Shown: positions 8,486 to 17,693 of the stretch, one piece after another | How positions within the stretch are numbered: the first letter of the stretch is position 1 | Layout of the letters: each line of letters starts with the position of its first letter | Assembly (NCBI GenBank): GCA_009886755.1 | Contig: QXYU01000021.1 | Span: 281 to 35,477, forward strand | Origin: Flavobacteriaceae bacterium | Lineage (GTDB): Bacteria; Bacteroidota; Bacteroidia; Flavobacteriales; Flavobacteriaceae | Length of the DNA stretch: 35,197 nt | Reading direction: 5' to 3' | Notes under the pieces: generated by a model | Told to the model about the DNA's origin: nothing | The model's input: only the letters and a program-made list of their open reading frames with translations | Database searches by the model: none | Translations under genes and position numbers: made by a program

Positions 8486-9826
8486 TTATAAGTTTCTAAT
8501 GGCCGTTTTAAATTGATTGCCACGGTCTTCGTAATTTTCAAACAAATCAAAACTGGCACAAGCTGGAGACAAGAGCACATTCTCTTGTGGTTGTGCAATT
8601 TTGGCTGCAATCTTTACAGCTTCTTCCATGGACTGGGTTTCAATGATAATATCAACCACTCCTTCAAAGGCTTCAAAAAGTTTTTCATTGTTTACCCCGA
8701 GGCAAACAATTGCTTTAACTTTTTCATGCACCAAAGGCAGCAACTCTTCATAAGCATTGCCTTTGTCAACACCACCGGCAATCCATACCGTTGGCGCTTC
8801 CATACTCTCAAGGGCAAAAAAGGCGGCGTTTACATTAGTAGCTTTGGAGTCGTTTATAAACTGCTTTTTTTGAATTTTAAGAACTGGCTCCAAACGATGT
8901 GGTACTCCTTGAAAGGTTGATAAACTCTCTCGAATAACGGATTTACTGATCTGAAGTAAATCAGCAATAGTGGCAGCAGCCATCGCATTAAGCAAATTGT
9001 GACGCCCTTGAAGAGCTAAACTATTGGTTGGTATCATGGTTTTGGTTTTTTCTGTGGTTATTACTATTTGATTATCGTTGTGGGTTGTTTTTCTTTTGGT
9101 AGTAATCGCTTCGAGGCCAAAAGGATGTAAGGTGCTTTTCAAGGAAGCTGCTTCAATGTTTTGCACGAGCAGCTTATCGTCAGCGTTATACACCAAAAAG
9201 TCGGTAGTCTTTTGAGCACTGGCTATTTTCAATTTCGCCTTGATGTATTGACTAAAGTCATTGTTGTATCGGTCTAAGTGATCGGGAGTAATATTCGTGA
9301 TGGCCGCAATATGCGGCACAAACGCTCGAATATGATCCAGTTGAAAACTGCTGATTTCAAGCACATAAACATCAAATTGCTCTTCCGAAACCTGACGCGC
9401 AAAGCTGGTTCCGATGTTGCCAGCTAAGCCAACCTTCAAACCTGCATTTTTTAAAATATGATGCGTCAGTAAGGTGGTGGTTGTTTTTCCATTACTGCCT
9501 GTAATCCCAATGAGTAATGCATCAGTGTATTGAGCTGCAAATTCCAATTCTGAAACAATGGGAATATTATGAGCTTCTAACTGCGTAACAATCGGAGCAT
9601 CATTTGGAATACCCGGACTTTTCATGGCCCATTGCGCACCTTTCATCTGCTCAAAATCATGTTGGTTTTCTTCCCATCCAATAGCATGCTCTTGAAGCGT
9701 AGTCTTAGCGATTTGTGAAAGGGCATTACGATCTGAAACAAACACCTCAAAGCCTTGACGCTTTGCTAAAATCGCTGTTCCAACACCGCTTTCTCCAGCG
9801 CCCAATACAATTCCTTTTTCAGCCAT
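8486..9826 (-). CDS. murD: UDP-MurNAc-L-Ala--D-Glu ligase MurD
   Basis: Cytoplasmic ligase adding D-glutamate to UDP-MurNAc-L-Ala. From the chosen start the protein is 446 aa. It opens with [16 protein letters not shown], has the P-loop GSNGKT at 110-115, and the C-terminal domain with NDSKATN, typical of MurD. An open frame continues upstream to 9883, but those 19 residues lie inside mraY and precede the natural Rossmann start. The ATG at 9826 shares one base with the mraY stop (TAATG), the usual coupled arrangement, so it was preferred. Confidence 0.96.
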   Translation of the reverse strand: MAEKGIVLGAGESGVGTAILAKRQGFEVFVSDRNALSQIAKTTLQEHAIGWEENQHDFEQMKGAQWAMKSPGIPNDAPIVTQLEAHNIPIVSELEFAAQYTDALLIGITGSNGKTTTTLLTHHILKNAGLKVGLAGNIGTSFARQVSEEQFDVYVLEISSFQLDHIRAFVPHIAAITNITPDHLDRYNNDFSQYIKAKLKIASAQKTTDFLVYNADDKLLVQNIEAASLKSTLHPFGLEAITTKRKTTHNDNQIVITTEKTKTMIPTNSLALQGRHNLLNAMAAATIADLLQISKSVIRESLSTFQGVPHRLEPVLKIQKKQFINDSKATNVNAAFFALESMEAPTVWIAGGVDKGNAYEELLPLVHEKVKAIVCLGVNNEKLFEAFEGVVDIIIETQSMEEAVKIAAKIAQPQENVLLSPACASFDLFENYEDRGNQFKTAIRNL

Positions 9827-11049
9827 TAGCGAACTTTTAGGGTTACGATGGACAAAACAGCTAACAGGATTCCAACAATCCAAAAACGGGCAACAATTTT
9901 ACTTTCATGAAAGCCTTTCTTTTGAAAATGATGGTGCAAAGGGGACATCAGAAAAATTCGACGGCCCTCTCCCCATTTTGTACGACTGTATTTGAAATAA
10001 CTCACTTGTAAGATGACTGACAACGCCTCCATCAAAAAGATCCCACAAAGGATTGGCAACAATAATTCCTTGCGAACCATCAATGCAATAACAGCAATCA
10101 AAGCCCCTATTGTCAAACTTCCGGTATCGCCCATGAAAATCGAGGCAGGATAGGTGTTGTACCACAAAAATCCGATGAGTGCCCCTAAAAAAGAAGCCAC
10201 AAAAATGGTGATTTCTCCCACTTGAGGGATAAACATTATGTTGAGATAATCGGCGAAAATCAAATTTCCAGACACCCAAGCAAATACCCCAAGTGCAAAT
10301 ACCATAATCGCCGAACTCCCTGCCGCCAAACCATCAATCCCATCCGTGAGGTTGGCTCCGTTGGACACCGCTGTGATAATAAAAATCACTATCGGAATAA
10401 AGAGTAACCACGCCCAGTTTTTGTAAGCTTCGTTCCCCAACAGCATCGCATAGTCAAACTCGTTGTTTTTGATCATTGGAATGGTGGTAAGTGAAGATTT
10501 AATTGCGGGTTCAAAACGGTCTTGTACAGCTCCAGAAGTAAGTACCTCTATCGGTGGATTCTTTTTTTCTTTTCGAACGGTAACTTCTGGATGGAAATAC
10601 AAAACACTACCAATAAAAACACCCAAAATCACCTGACCCACCACCTTAAAAATCCCCTTGAGACCTTCTTTGTCTTTCTTAAAGATTTTGATATAGTCGT
10701 CCACCCCACCAATCATGCCCATCCAAAGAGTAGTGATGATCAGTAATTGAATATAAATATTGGTCAACTTGGCAAAAAGGAAAACCGGCAACAGGGTAAA
10801 TACTATAATCATAACACCTCCCATGGTTGGTGTTCCTGCTTTTTCTGTCTGTCCTTCCAATCCTAAATCACGAATGGACTCACCCACCTGCTTGGCTTGA
10901 AGAAAAGCAATAATGCGCTTTCCAAAAATAGTAGACAGCAACAGTGAAAATATCACCGCCAAAGCCGCTCGAAAGGAAAGAAACCCAAAAAGACTTGCCC
11001 CCGGGAATGCATACTGTTGTTCCAAATAATCGAAGAGATAGTAAAGCAT
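9826..11049 (-). CDS. mraY: Phospho-MurNAc-pentapeptide transferase MraY
   Basis: Integral membrane enzyme that moves phospho-MurNAc-pentapeptide to undecaprenyl phosphate, making lipid I. Active-site Asp pair DD is at 117-118 (GGVDDYIK), NLTDGIDGL at 233-241, and the HHHFQKKG loop lies near the C-terminus. At 407 aa it is about 47 longer than the E. coli enzyme. The extra part is a hydrophilic stretch at about residues 153-212 between two membrane segments. The open frame extends upstream to 11151, but [12 protein letters not shown] at 11049 is the family-like start and sits 1 base before the murE stop. Confidence 0.96.
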   Translation of the reverse strand: MLYYLFDYLEQQYAFPGASLFGFLSFRAALAVIFSLLLSTIFGKRIIAFLQAKQVGESIRDLGLEGQTEKAGTPTMGGVMIIVFTLLPVFLFAKLTNIYIQLLIITTLWMGMIGGVDDYIKIFKKDKEGLKGIFKVVGQVILGVFIGSVLYFHPEVTVRKEKKNPPIEVLTSGAVQDRFEPAIKSSLTTIPMIKNNEFDYAMLLGNEAYKNWAWLLFIPIVIFIITAVSNGANLTDGIDGLAAGSSAIMVFALGVFAWVSGNLIFADYLNIMFIPQVGEITIFVASFLGALIGFLWYNTYPASIFMGDTGSLTIGALIAVIALMVRKELLLPILCGIFLMEALSVILQVSYFKYSRTKWGEGRRIFLMSPLHHHFQKKGFHESKIVARFWIVGILLAVLSIVTLKVR

Positions 11050-11050
11050 A

Positions 11051-12511
11051 TTAGTCGGTGTTAGAAAATATTTGTTTGGCGATTTCGTAATCGTTGAAAG
11101 GGATTTTTTTTCCTTTAATTTCTTGATAGGCTTCGTGACCTTTTCCAGCAATCAACACAATGTCATTGGGCTGAGAAAACTGAAAAGCCGCTTGAATGGC
11201 TTCCTTTCGGTCTTCTATCACAAGGGTTTTCTTATATGCCTCTGGTGCAACTCCAGCTCGCATTTCATCTAAAATTTGTCGAGGGTCTTCTCCACGAGGA
11301 TTGTCAGAAGTGAAAATAACTTGGTTGCTTTTTTGAGCAGCTATATGTCCCATTTGAGGGCGTTTTTCTTGATCTCTATTCCCACCACATCCCACAACGG
11401 TAATCAATGTTTCGTTTTTGGTTCGAATCTCATTGATTGTCTCCAAGGTGCTTGCCAAAGCATCCGGGGTATGTGCATAATCCACAATCACATAGCGATT
11501 ATCCGCTGCTGTATATACTTGAAATCGTCCTGGAACCGATTGCAATTGACTAATGGCACTCAAACTATCCAAAGCATCCAACTCCAATAGATCTGCCACT
11601 GCAAAAACCGCTACGAGATTGGAAGCATTAAAGCGACCAACCAAGGTGGTCCACACCTCAGTTCCTTGAATCTTCAAAAGCATCCCTCCAAATTGTTGCT
11701 CCAAAATCTGTAGGGGGTAGTCTGCATAGTTTTGGAGTGCATAAGTATGCTTTTTAGCCTTACAGTTCTGCACCATTACAATGCCGTTTTTATCGTCTGC
11801 ATTGATCAAGGCAAATGCCTGTTTGGGCAACTGATCAAAGAATTTCTTTTTAGTGTCGCGGTAGGCCGCAAAGGTTTTATGATAATCAAGGTGATCATGG
11901 GTCAAGTTGGTGAAAACACCTCCTGCAAAGGTGATACCTGCAATACGATCTTGCGCTATTCCGTGAGAGGAAACCTCCATGAAACAATGTGCAATTCCCG
12001 CCGCACGCATTTGCGAAAAATGCTCTTGAATCTCCAATGGATCTGGTGTGGTATGCGTTGCTTGTTTTACCGTAGTGCCATAGCAAACTTTAACGGTGGA
12101 CAGCAAGCCCGTAGGATACCCCAACGACTCAAAAAGCTCATACAGCATACTGGCTACGGATGTTTTTCCATTGGTACCTGTTACCCCAACCACTTTAATA
12201 TCTTGGGATGGATTTCCATAAAAATTAGATGCCATAATCCCCAAGGCTTCATGGCTATTGGAAACCTCCAAATAAGTACATTGAGAAACCCTTGATTTGG
12301 GAAGCTTTTCACAAAGAACAGCAATAGCTCCACGCTCAATAGCAGAGGATATATAGTCGTGTCCATCTACGCTTTCTCCCTCCAATGCCACAAAAAGAGT
12401 TTGAGGAGTTACTTTTCGCGAATCGAACGCCAATGAAGCAATCTGCAACTGCAAGTCTCCAGACACAGATTCCAAGGATACTTTATACAACAAATCCTGA
12501 AGTGCTATCAT
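11051..12511 (-). CDS. murE: UDP-MurNAc-tripeptide ligase MurE (meso-DAP type)
   Basis: Adds the third residue of the stem peptide. The P-loop GTNGKT is at 112-117. The specificity motif DNPR at 403-406 is the form found in enzymes that use meso-diaminopimelate, so the peptidoglycan is predicted to be of the mDAP type, which agrees with the mpl gene in the same window. Length 486 aa is normal. Its start overlaps the ftsI stop by 4 bases (ATGA). Confidence 0.97.
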   Translation of the reverse strand: MIALQDLLYKVSLESVSGDLQLQIASLAFDSRKVTPQTLFVALEGESVDGHDYISSAIERGAIAVLCEKLPKSRVSQCTYLEVSNSHEALGIMASNFYGNPSQDIKVVGVTGTNGKTSVASMLYELFESLGYPTGLLSTVKVCYGTTVKQATHTTPDPLEIQEHFSQMRAAGIAHCFMEVSSHGIAQDRIAGITFAGGVFTNLTHDHLDYHKTFAAYRDTKKKFFDQLPKQAFALINADDKNGIVMVQNCKAKKHTYALQNYADYPLQILEQQFGGMLLKIQGTEVWTTLVGRFNASNLVAVFAVADLLELDALDSLSAISQLQSVPGRFQVYTAADNRYVIVDYAHTPDALASTLETINEIRTKNETLITVVGCGGNRDQEKRPQMGHIAAQKSNQVIFTSDNPRGEDPRQILDEMRAGVAPEAYKKTLVIEDRKEAIQAAFQFSQPNDIVLIAGKGHEAYQEIKGKKIPFNDYEIAKQIFSNTD

Positions 12512-14481
12512 GAAAGTTCGATTAGGATTTGTTTGGTTTGATTGGCGGGTGTTCCTGCTTGGATCGATTGACGAACCACTATACCTTTTCCTTTAGACTT
12601 GAGTTTAATTCCTATTTTTTTAGCTACTTCTTCAGCTTCTTTTCGGGTCATCCCGACTAAATCAGGAATGGCTTGTCCCTCCGATTTCTGATCCAAAGCA
12701 AAAAGTTCTTGACTACTGATATGGACTTCCTTTGGAGTACTAGTATATATTTTCATTGCGATGGTTTTAAATACCGGAGCCGCTACGGTTGCTCCGTAAT
12801 ACCCCTTTCTTTTGTTGGGTTTATGAATCACCACAATACAGGAATACTTAGGTGCATTCGCAGGAAAATACCCAACAAAACTTGAGACATACTGCATATT
12901 GTCCGTGGCGTAATCCACCTGAGAGGTTCCAGTTTTTCCAGCCATTAAGAGCGTTTCGTCCTTGATTCGGTAGCCTGTACCCCATTTTTTATCAACCACA
13001 TTAAACATCATCTGTTGTACTTTTTCCACCGTAGCTTTTGAGCAAATAGCAGGATTCAAAACCTCCTTGTGAAATACCTTTTCGGGACGGTTCCCCAAAC
13101 GACTGATTTGTTTCAAAAACTTAGGCTTAACCATCTCCCCTCCATTGGCAATGGCATTATAGAAACTCAGTGTTTGAAGCGGGGTCAAAGTCACTCCATA
13201 ACCGTAAGCCATCCAAGGTAATTCCAATCCATCCCAAGACGTATCTGTTGGATACGGGATTTTTGGTTTGGCTTCCCCTTTAATAGAAATTCCTAAAGGC
13301 TTATTTAGCCCCATATTATAAAGGCGGTCTACAAATTTTTTGGGGTTGTTTTTGTAATTATCATAAATGATTTTTACCATTCCAGTATTGGAAGAAACCT
13401 CAAAAACTTTTCCTGCCGTAAGCGTACCATAACCGCCTCGTTTGGAGTCTCGGACTTTATGTTTATTGTAAAATGTGAGTTCTCCTTTTCCTGTCTTAAT
13501 CCAATCGTTTACATCAACGACCCCGTCTTCTAAGGCCGCGATCATTCCCATTAGCTTAAAAGTAGACCCCGGTTCGTGAGCTTCTCCAACGGCATAGTTT
13601 AGTTTTTCGTAATAAGTTCCCTTTTTTGTCCGTCCTAAATTGACAATCGCTTTGACATCCCCCGTATTCGTCTCCATAACCACAACCGTTCCATGGTCTG
13701 CTTCATAAGACTCTAACTGCTGCAATAAAGCTTTATGTGCAATATCTTGGATGTTGACATTGATGGTGGTGTGCAAATCATACCCCTCTGTTGGTTCTTT
13801 TTCATTGCTATCATTGATTGGCTTCCACTGTCCATTGGCAATTTTCTGCTTCAGGCGCCGTCCAGACTCTCCTTTTAAATAGTGTCCAAAAGCCCCCTCC
13901 AAACCAACACGCAGATAAAACCCAGAGCGATCGCGTTGCTCATAGCCCACGGTTCGTTCTGCTACTTTTCCCAAAGGATGCTCCCGAACCAATTGTTGTT
14001 CAACGATCAACCCTCCTTTGTATAAAGGCAAATTAAAAATGGGTAAAGCTTTGATGGCCTGAAACTCAGAATAGGTCAGATTTTTTCCGATTAAAAAATA
14101 GCGACTCTTTTGAGTACGCGCATTTTGCAGACTTTTTAGATAATAGCTTTTGGAATGTCCTCTCAAAATCGCCAAGGAAGCTGCTAATTCTTGTTTGTTT
14201 TCCTCAAATAGCGACTTGGACACAACCATTGCGTCCCAACGAAGTTCATAACGGGGTACTGTAGTCGCCAAAATACTCCCATCATCAGCATAAATATTCC
14301 CACGACTAGCCTCCAACACAACACTTTTGAGCGTACTAGCTTCTAACTTTGAGGTGTAAAAATCTCCCTGTACCCATTGAATATAGAACAACTTCCCAAC
14401 CAAAGTCAAAGCAAACAACAGCAGTCCTATCGCCATAAAATAGACGCGATACATGATTTTAGTTTGTGAAGTGTTTTCCAT
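12508..14481 (-). CDS. ftsI: Septal peptidoglycan transpeptidase FtsI (class B PBP) with PASTA domain
   Basis: Class B penicillin-binding protein that cross-links septal peptidoglycan with FtsW. It has one N-terminal membrane anchor (about residues 12-34) and a dimerisation/pedestal domain starting near RGNIYADDGSILA. The transpeptidase domain has S306-xx-K309 (STFK, catalytic Ser), S363-x-N365 (SSN) and KTGTS at 516-520. A single C-terminal PASTA domain (about 600-657) begins IPDLVGMTRKEAEEVA. Length is 657 aa, against 588 in E. coli; the surplus is largely the PASTA domain. It lies 1 base after the ftsL-like gene and overlaps murE by 4. Confidence 0.96.
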   Translation of the reverse strand: MENTSQTKIMYRVYFMAIGLLLFALTLVGKLFYIQWVQGDFYTSKLEASTLKSVVLEASRGNIYADDGSILATTVPRYELRWDAMVVSKSLFEENKQELAASLAILRGHSKSYYLKSLQNARTQKSRYFLIGKNLTYSEFQAIKALPIFNLPLYKGGLIVEQQLVREHPLGKVAERTVGYEQRDRSGFYLRVGLEGAFGHYLKGESGRRLKQKIANGQWKPINDSNEKEPTEGYDLHTTINVNIQDIAHKALLQQLESYEADHGTVVVMETNTGDVKAIVNLGRTKKGTYYEKLNYAVGEAHEPGSTFKLMGMIAALEDGVVDVNDWIKTGKGELTFYNKHKVRDSKRGGYGTLTAGKVFEVSSNTGMVKIIYDNYKNNPKKFVDRLYNMGLNKPLGISIKGEAKPKIPYPTDTSWDGLELPWMAYGYGVTLTPLQTLSFYNAIANGGEMVKPKFLKQISRLGNRPEKVFHKEVLNPAICSKATVEKVQQMMFNVVDKKWGTGYRIKDETLLMAGKTGTSQVDYATDNMQYVSSFVGYFPANAPKYSCIVVIHKPNKRKGYYGATVAAPVFKTIAMKIYTSTPKEVHISSQELFALDQKSEGQAIPDLVGMTRKEAEEVAKKIGIKLKSKGKGIVVRQSIQAGTPANQTKQILIELS

Positions 14482-14482
14482 C

Positions 14483-14788
14483 TTAGTCTATAATTATTTT
14501 CACTGGTGGCTCCTGAGAAGGCTTTACTCCTTTTTGTTCTAAAACAGCTGCTACTTTGGTTTCCATTTTTAGTCGCATGAGGTCGGAGCGGTTCTCCACA
14601 AATTGACTCTTCAACGCCTTTAATTCCTCATTCAATTGAGCGATTTTGAAAATTTTGCGATCTGCACGATGCCCGCTTTCAATCATAATCATCGCTAATA
14701 GAGATAAAGTAAAAATGAGTCTCCAGTTTCGAAGCCCGCCCTCTTTAAGCAGAAACTCCATATTTAGAAATGCAAGGATCTGTTTCAT
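14483..14788 (-). CDS. FtsL-like cell division protein
   Basis: A 101-residue protein with the FtsL layout: a short cytoplasmic N-terminus, one membrane segment (about residues 23-38, WRLIFTLSLLAMIMIE) and a coiled-coil periplasmic part (AQLNEELKALKSQFVENRSD). FtsL partners with FtsB-like proteins and regulates FtsWI. Sequence similarity within the family is low, so the call rests on topology, size and the slot between rsmH and ftsI, where ftsL lies in most dcw clusters. Its start overlaps the rsmH stop by 4 bases. Confidence 0.82.
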   Translation of the reverse strand: MKQILAFLNMEFLLKEGGLRNWRLIFTLSLLAMIMIESGHRADRKIFKIAQLNEELKALKSQFVENRSDLMRLKMETKVAAVLEQKGVKPSQEPPVKIIID

Positions 14789-15687
14789 AGTTTTTTTGCA
14801 ATTCGCATTTTAGCACTGCGTGCACGGTTATTTATTGCTATCTCTTCCTCGTCTGGCAACACCAGTCCTCCTACCTTTTTAAAAGGGCATTCTTTGTTGC
14901 CATAAAAATCCACAGCTGCCGTCCCTTCGAATTGTCCTTCCCGAATAAACCGTTTCACCAAACGATCTTCTAAAGAGTGATAGGAAATGCAAACCAATCG
15001 TCCCCCAGGAATTAATACTTCGACTGACTGTTCCAAAAATTGCTTCAAGACTTCCAATTCTTGATTAACCTCAATACGGATAGCTTGAAACACTTGAGCT
15101 AAGATTTTATTAAGAAAACGCTCCGGCACCAATCCAGCTACTAGATCACGAAGCTGCTTTGTCGTGTGAATAGATTGGTCTTCCCGTTGTTTTACAACAG
15201 TCGAAGCTATTTTGTGTGCGTTACGGACTTCTCCATAGGCCTTAAAAATACTGACCAACTGCGGTTCCGAATAGGTGTTCACTATTGATGCCGCACTGAT
15301 CTCTTGACGTGTATTCATTCGCATATCCAATGGCCCTTCGAAACGCGTCGAAAAACCACGGGCATCACTATCAAACTGATGCGAGGAAACCCCAAAATCT
15401 GCCAAAATCCCATGGACTTGGGTAACCCCTTTGAATCTGAGGTATTGCTTTAAAAAAGAAAAATTAACTGGAATTAAATCAAATCTAGGATCCTCTAGTG
15501 CATTGGCTTGTGCATCGGAATCTTGATCAAAACCATACAGTTTTCCATCCGCATCCAGTTGATCCAAAATGGCTTTTGAGTGGCCACCTCCTCCAAAAGT
15601 AACATCCACATAAACACCGGAAGGATTGATTGCCAACCCCTGAATAGCCTCATCTAGCAAAACCGGTTTATGATAGGTCATTGTCAT
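14785..15687 (-). CDS. rsmH: 16S rRNA m4C1402 methyltransferase RsmH
   Basis: SAM-dependent methyltransferase acting on N4 of C1402 in 16S rRNA. The start region YHKPVLLDEAIQGL is followed by the SAM loop VDVTFGGGGHSKAIL (about 28-42). Further landmarks are GILADFGVSSHQFD and, later, GGRLVCISYHSLEDRLVKRF. Length 300 aa is typical. ATG codons at 15687 and 15681 are both possible; the second starts MTYHKPVLL and is closer to the family. Either one overlaps the mraZ end (20 or 14 bases). Confidence 0.96.
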   Translation of the reverse strand: MTMTYHKPVLLDEAIQGLAINPSGVYVDVTFGGGGHSKAILDQLDADGKLYGFDQDSDAQANALEDPRFDLIPVNFSFLKQYLRFKGVTQVHGILADFGVSSHQFDSDARGFSTRFEGPLDMRMNTRQEISAASIVNTYSEPQLVSIFKAYGEVRNAHKIASTVVKQREDQSIHTTKQLRDLVAGLVPERFLNKILAQVFQAIRIEVNQELEVLKQFLEQSVEVLIPGGRLVCISYHSLEDRLVKRFIREGQFEGTAAVDFYGNKECPFKKVGGLVLPDEEEIAINNRARSAKMRIAKKL

Positions 15688-16135
15688 CTTGATCTCCCAT
15701 TACTTCTTCGGCCAATGCCCCAAAATCCAATGTGGCAGCATCAATAGCAGCTTCGTACTGGTCCTTATCCCAAATCTCTAGAATATTAACCGCAGAAGAA
15801 ACCACCACTTCTTTTTGGATACTGGCATGAACCAGTAAATCCTTAGGTATCAGCAAACGCCCAGAAGCGTCCACTTCAACAATCTTTACTCCCGCCGTAA
15901 AACGACGAATGAAGTCTATATTCTTTTTATTAAATCGATTGAGCTTGTTGACCTTGGTCATCAACTGTTCCCATTCCTGCATCGGGTAAAGCTCAAGGCA
16001 ACTATTGAACACAGCGCGCTTCAAAACAAAGCCTTTGCTGACAACTGCCGACAACTGCTTTTTTAATGCCACTGGGATCATGATACGACCCTTGGCATCC
16101 GCTTTACATTCATATGTTCCTATAAAATGCTGCAT
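15668..16135 (-). CDS. mraZ: Transcriptional regulator MraZ
   Basis: First gene of the dcw operon and its DNA-binding regulator in other bacteria. It has two tandem AbrB/SpoVT-like half-domains, visible as KADAKGRIMIPVALKKQL (about 12-29) and VEVDASGRLLIPKDLLVHA (about 91-109). Together they make the double swapped-hairpin fold that assembles into a ring. Length 155 aa is usual. The ATG at 16135 is about 45 bases from a repeat array with the spacing expected of MraZ operators, so autoregulation is likely. Confidence 0.97.
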   Translation of the reverse strand: MQHFIGTYECKADAKGRIMIPVALKKQLSAVVSKGFVLKRAVFNSCLELYPMQEWEQLMTKVNKLNRFNKKNIDFIRRFTAGVKIVEVDASGRLLIPKDLLVHASIQKEVVVSSAVNILEIWDKDQYEAAIDAATLDFGALAEEVMGDQDDNDLS

Positions 16136-16161
16136 TTGAGCTTTTTAGATCATTATTAGAT

Positions 16162-16169
16162 CAAAAATA
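16162..16169 (-). promoter_or_regulatory. Probable -7 element of the mraZ/dcw promoter
   Basis: TATTTTTG on the - strand matches TANNTTTG and lies 26 bases before the mraZ ATG. I see no good TTTG at the ideal -33 distance; that region is occupied by the GTGGTAA repeats, which fits a promoter governed by a bound regulator. Confidence 0.5.
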
Positions 16170-16177
16170 AAAATTAA

Positions 16178-16225
16178 TTACCACAATTTACCACTATTTA
16201 CCACTTTGTTAATAACTTTTACCAC
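16178..16225 (-). promoter_or_regulatory. MraZ-box operator array (four GTGGTAA repeats)
   Basis: TTACCAC occurs on the + strand at 16178, 16188, 16198 and 16219, read as GTGGTAA toward mraZ. The first three are exactly 10 bp apart and the fourth is 21 bp further, so all four lie on nearly the same helix face. MraZ proteins of other bacteria bind short G-rich direct repeats with 10-bp spacing in front of their own gene. Position just upstream of the -7 element suggests repression of the dcw operon. The identity of the binder is inferred. Confidence 0.65.
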
Positions 16226-16280
16226 CCTTAGGATTTGTTGGGTTTTGACAAATGGAGACCTTATTAAGGTTCTAATTCTC

Positions 16281-16288
16281 TATATTTG
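16281..16288 (+). promoter_or_regulatory. -7 element of the hydrolase-engB promoter
   Basis: TATATTTG matches TANNTTTG exactly, 23 bases before the hydrolase ATG. The -33 region is weak. The element is divergent from the dcw promoter, and the repeat array lies between the two start sites, so one regulator could affect both. Confidence 0.5.
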
Positions 16289-16311
16289 CATTTCGGACAG
16301 GACAAGAGCGG

Positions 16312-17076
16312 ATGAAAAATCAAATCATTAAAAAAAGCGGCTATCGATATGTGGCCGAAGGCATTGGGCAACCCATAATCATCCTACATGGATTGATGGG
16401 AGGGCTCAGCAATTTCGAAGGGGTCTTTTCATACTTCACGAATCACAACTATCGCGTTATCATTCCCGAACTCCCCGTTTATGACCGCCCTCTCTTGAAA
16501 ACAACAGTGAAAGCGTTTGCTGAATATTTGCACGGGTTTATCGAATTTATGGAACTCAAAGATGTTGTTTTACTAGGGAATTCACTTGGTGGACACATCG
16601 GGCTTCTCTACACTAAGCTGCATCCAGAAATGGTCAAAGGACTCATTATCACTGGAAGTTCTGGGCTTTATGAAAATTCTATGGGAGATGGTTATCCAAA
16701 GCGTGGTGACTATCAATATATCAAATCCAAAAGCGAAGAAGTATTCTACGACTCCAAGGTGGCAACTAAAGAGATTGTTGATGAAGTGTTTGAAACCGTA
16801 AACGACCGCAACAAGCTCGTTAAAACTTTGGCGATAGCGAAAAGCGCCATTCGCCACAATATGTCCAAAGACCTTCCTAATATGGATACACCTACGGCTA
16901 TTATTTGGGGCGAACAAGACATTGTGACACCGCCCAACGTTGCTGAGGAATTTCATAAACTTCTCCCCAACTCCACTTTATATTGGATCGACAAGTGTGG
17001 TCATGCACCTATGATGGAGCACCCAGACCGCTTTAACGAAATCGTCATTGAGTGGTTTCAAAATAGCCAAATCTAG
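16312..17076 (+). CDS. Alpha/beta fold hydrolase
   Basis: A 254-residue alpha/beta hydrolase. The oxyanion region ILHGLMGGLSNF is at 24-35. The nucleophile elbow GNSLGG gives Ser91, followed by the acid Asp203 in WGEQDIVTPP and the base His231 in KCGHAPMMEHP, so the triad looks complete. There is no signal peptide, so it is cytoplasmic. Substrate cannot be read from the sequence; the family includes esterases, lipases and C-C bond hydrolases. engB follows after 6 bases, so the two are probably co-transcribed, and the pair is divergent from mraZ. Confidence 0.88.
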   Translation: MKNQIIKKSGYRYVAEGIGQPIIILHGLMGGLSNFEGVFSYFTNHNYRVIIPELPVYDRPLLKTTVKAFAEYLHGFIEFMELKDVVLLGNSLGGHIGLLYTKLHPEMVKGLIITGSSGLYENSMGDGYPKRGDYQYIKSKSEEVFYDSKVATKEIVDEVFETVNDRNKLVKTLAIAKSAIRHNMSKDLPNMDTPTAIIWGEQDIVTPPNVAEEFHKLLPNSTLYWIDKCGHAPMMEHPDRFNEIVIEWFQNSQI

Positions 17077-17082
17077 ACTATC

Positions 17083-17691
17083 ATGCAGATCGAGTCTGCC
17101 CAATTCACAATAAGTAATACAGACATACAAAAATGCCCTTCTGGCAACCGTCCTGAATTTGCTTTTATCGGACGATCTAATGTTGGGAAATCATCGCTGA
17201 TCAATGCACTTTGCAATCAAAAAAGACTGGCAAAAACTTCATCAAGACCGGGAAAAACACAGCTTATCAATCATTTCCTTATCAATGAGCAATGGTTTTT
17301 GGTGGATCTACCAGGCTATGGGTACGCCCGAGTTTCCAAAACACAAAAAAAGAAATTTCAGGCCTATATAGAAACGTATTTCCGAGAACGTAGTCAACTT
17401 GTTCTTGCCTTTGTACTACTTGATATACGCCATCCTGCTCAGCCTATAGATTTAGAATTCATCGCTTGGTTAGGATCACAACAGATTCCTTTCTACCTCA
17501 TCTTCACCAAAGCAGACAAACTGAAACCCAAAGCTATTGAACGGCAAGTCACCGCCTATACAGAAGCATTACAGGAAGACTGGGAAGAAGTGCCTCCCTA
17601 TTTTATTACCTCAGCGACAAGCAAAGAAGGTCTGGAGTCTGTAACCAATGCTATCGGTGACATTTTACAGGCTTTATCTGCCACACAATAA
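17083..17691 (+). CDS. engB: Ribosome biogenesis GTPase EngB (YihA/YsxC)
   Basis: TRAFAC-class GTPase needed for large ribosomal subunit assembly. G1 GRSNVGKSS is at 30-38, switch I includes SSRPGKTQ (53-60), G3 DLPGYGYA begins at 75, G4 TKAD is at 142-145, and a TSATSKEGL segment near 176 supplies G5. Length 202 aa is typical. Its stop (17689-17691) is only 2 bases from the gldC stop on the other strand, leaving no room for a separate terminator between the convergent genes. Confidence 0.97.
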   Translation: MQIESAQFTISNTDIQKCPSGNRPEFAFIGRSNVGKSSLINALCNQKRLAKTSSRPGKTQLINHFLINEQWFLVDLPGYGYARVSKTQKKKFQAYIETYFRERSQLVLAFVLLDIRHPAQPIDLEFIAWLGSQQIPFYLIFTKADKLKPKAIERQVTAYTEALQEDWEEVPPYFITSATSKEGLESVTNAIGDILQALSATQ

Positions 17692-17693
17692 GA

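Noticed and set aside
9827-9883. Upstream extension of MurD (19 residues)
   Set aside because: The extension overlaps mraY and has no family similarity; the ATG at 9826 begins the Rossmann domain.
11050-11151. Upstream extension of MraY (34 residues, Lys-rich)
   Set aside because: It lies within the murE coding region and precedes the family-like start at 11049.
11732-12295. A 187-codon + strand frame inside murE, and similar ones in murC/murG (5876-6430)
   Set aside because: Antisense shadows of well-conserved Mur genes; translations look random.
16145-16162. Two AGATC direct repeats near the mraZ start
   Set aside because: Short, AT-rich and only two copies; expected by chance in this leader, unlike the phased GTGGTAA array beside it.
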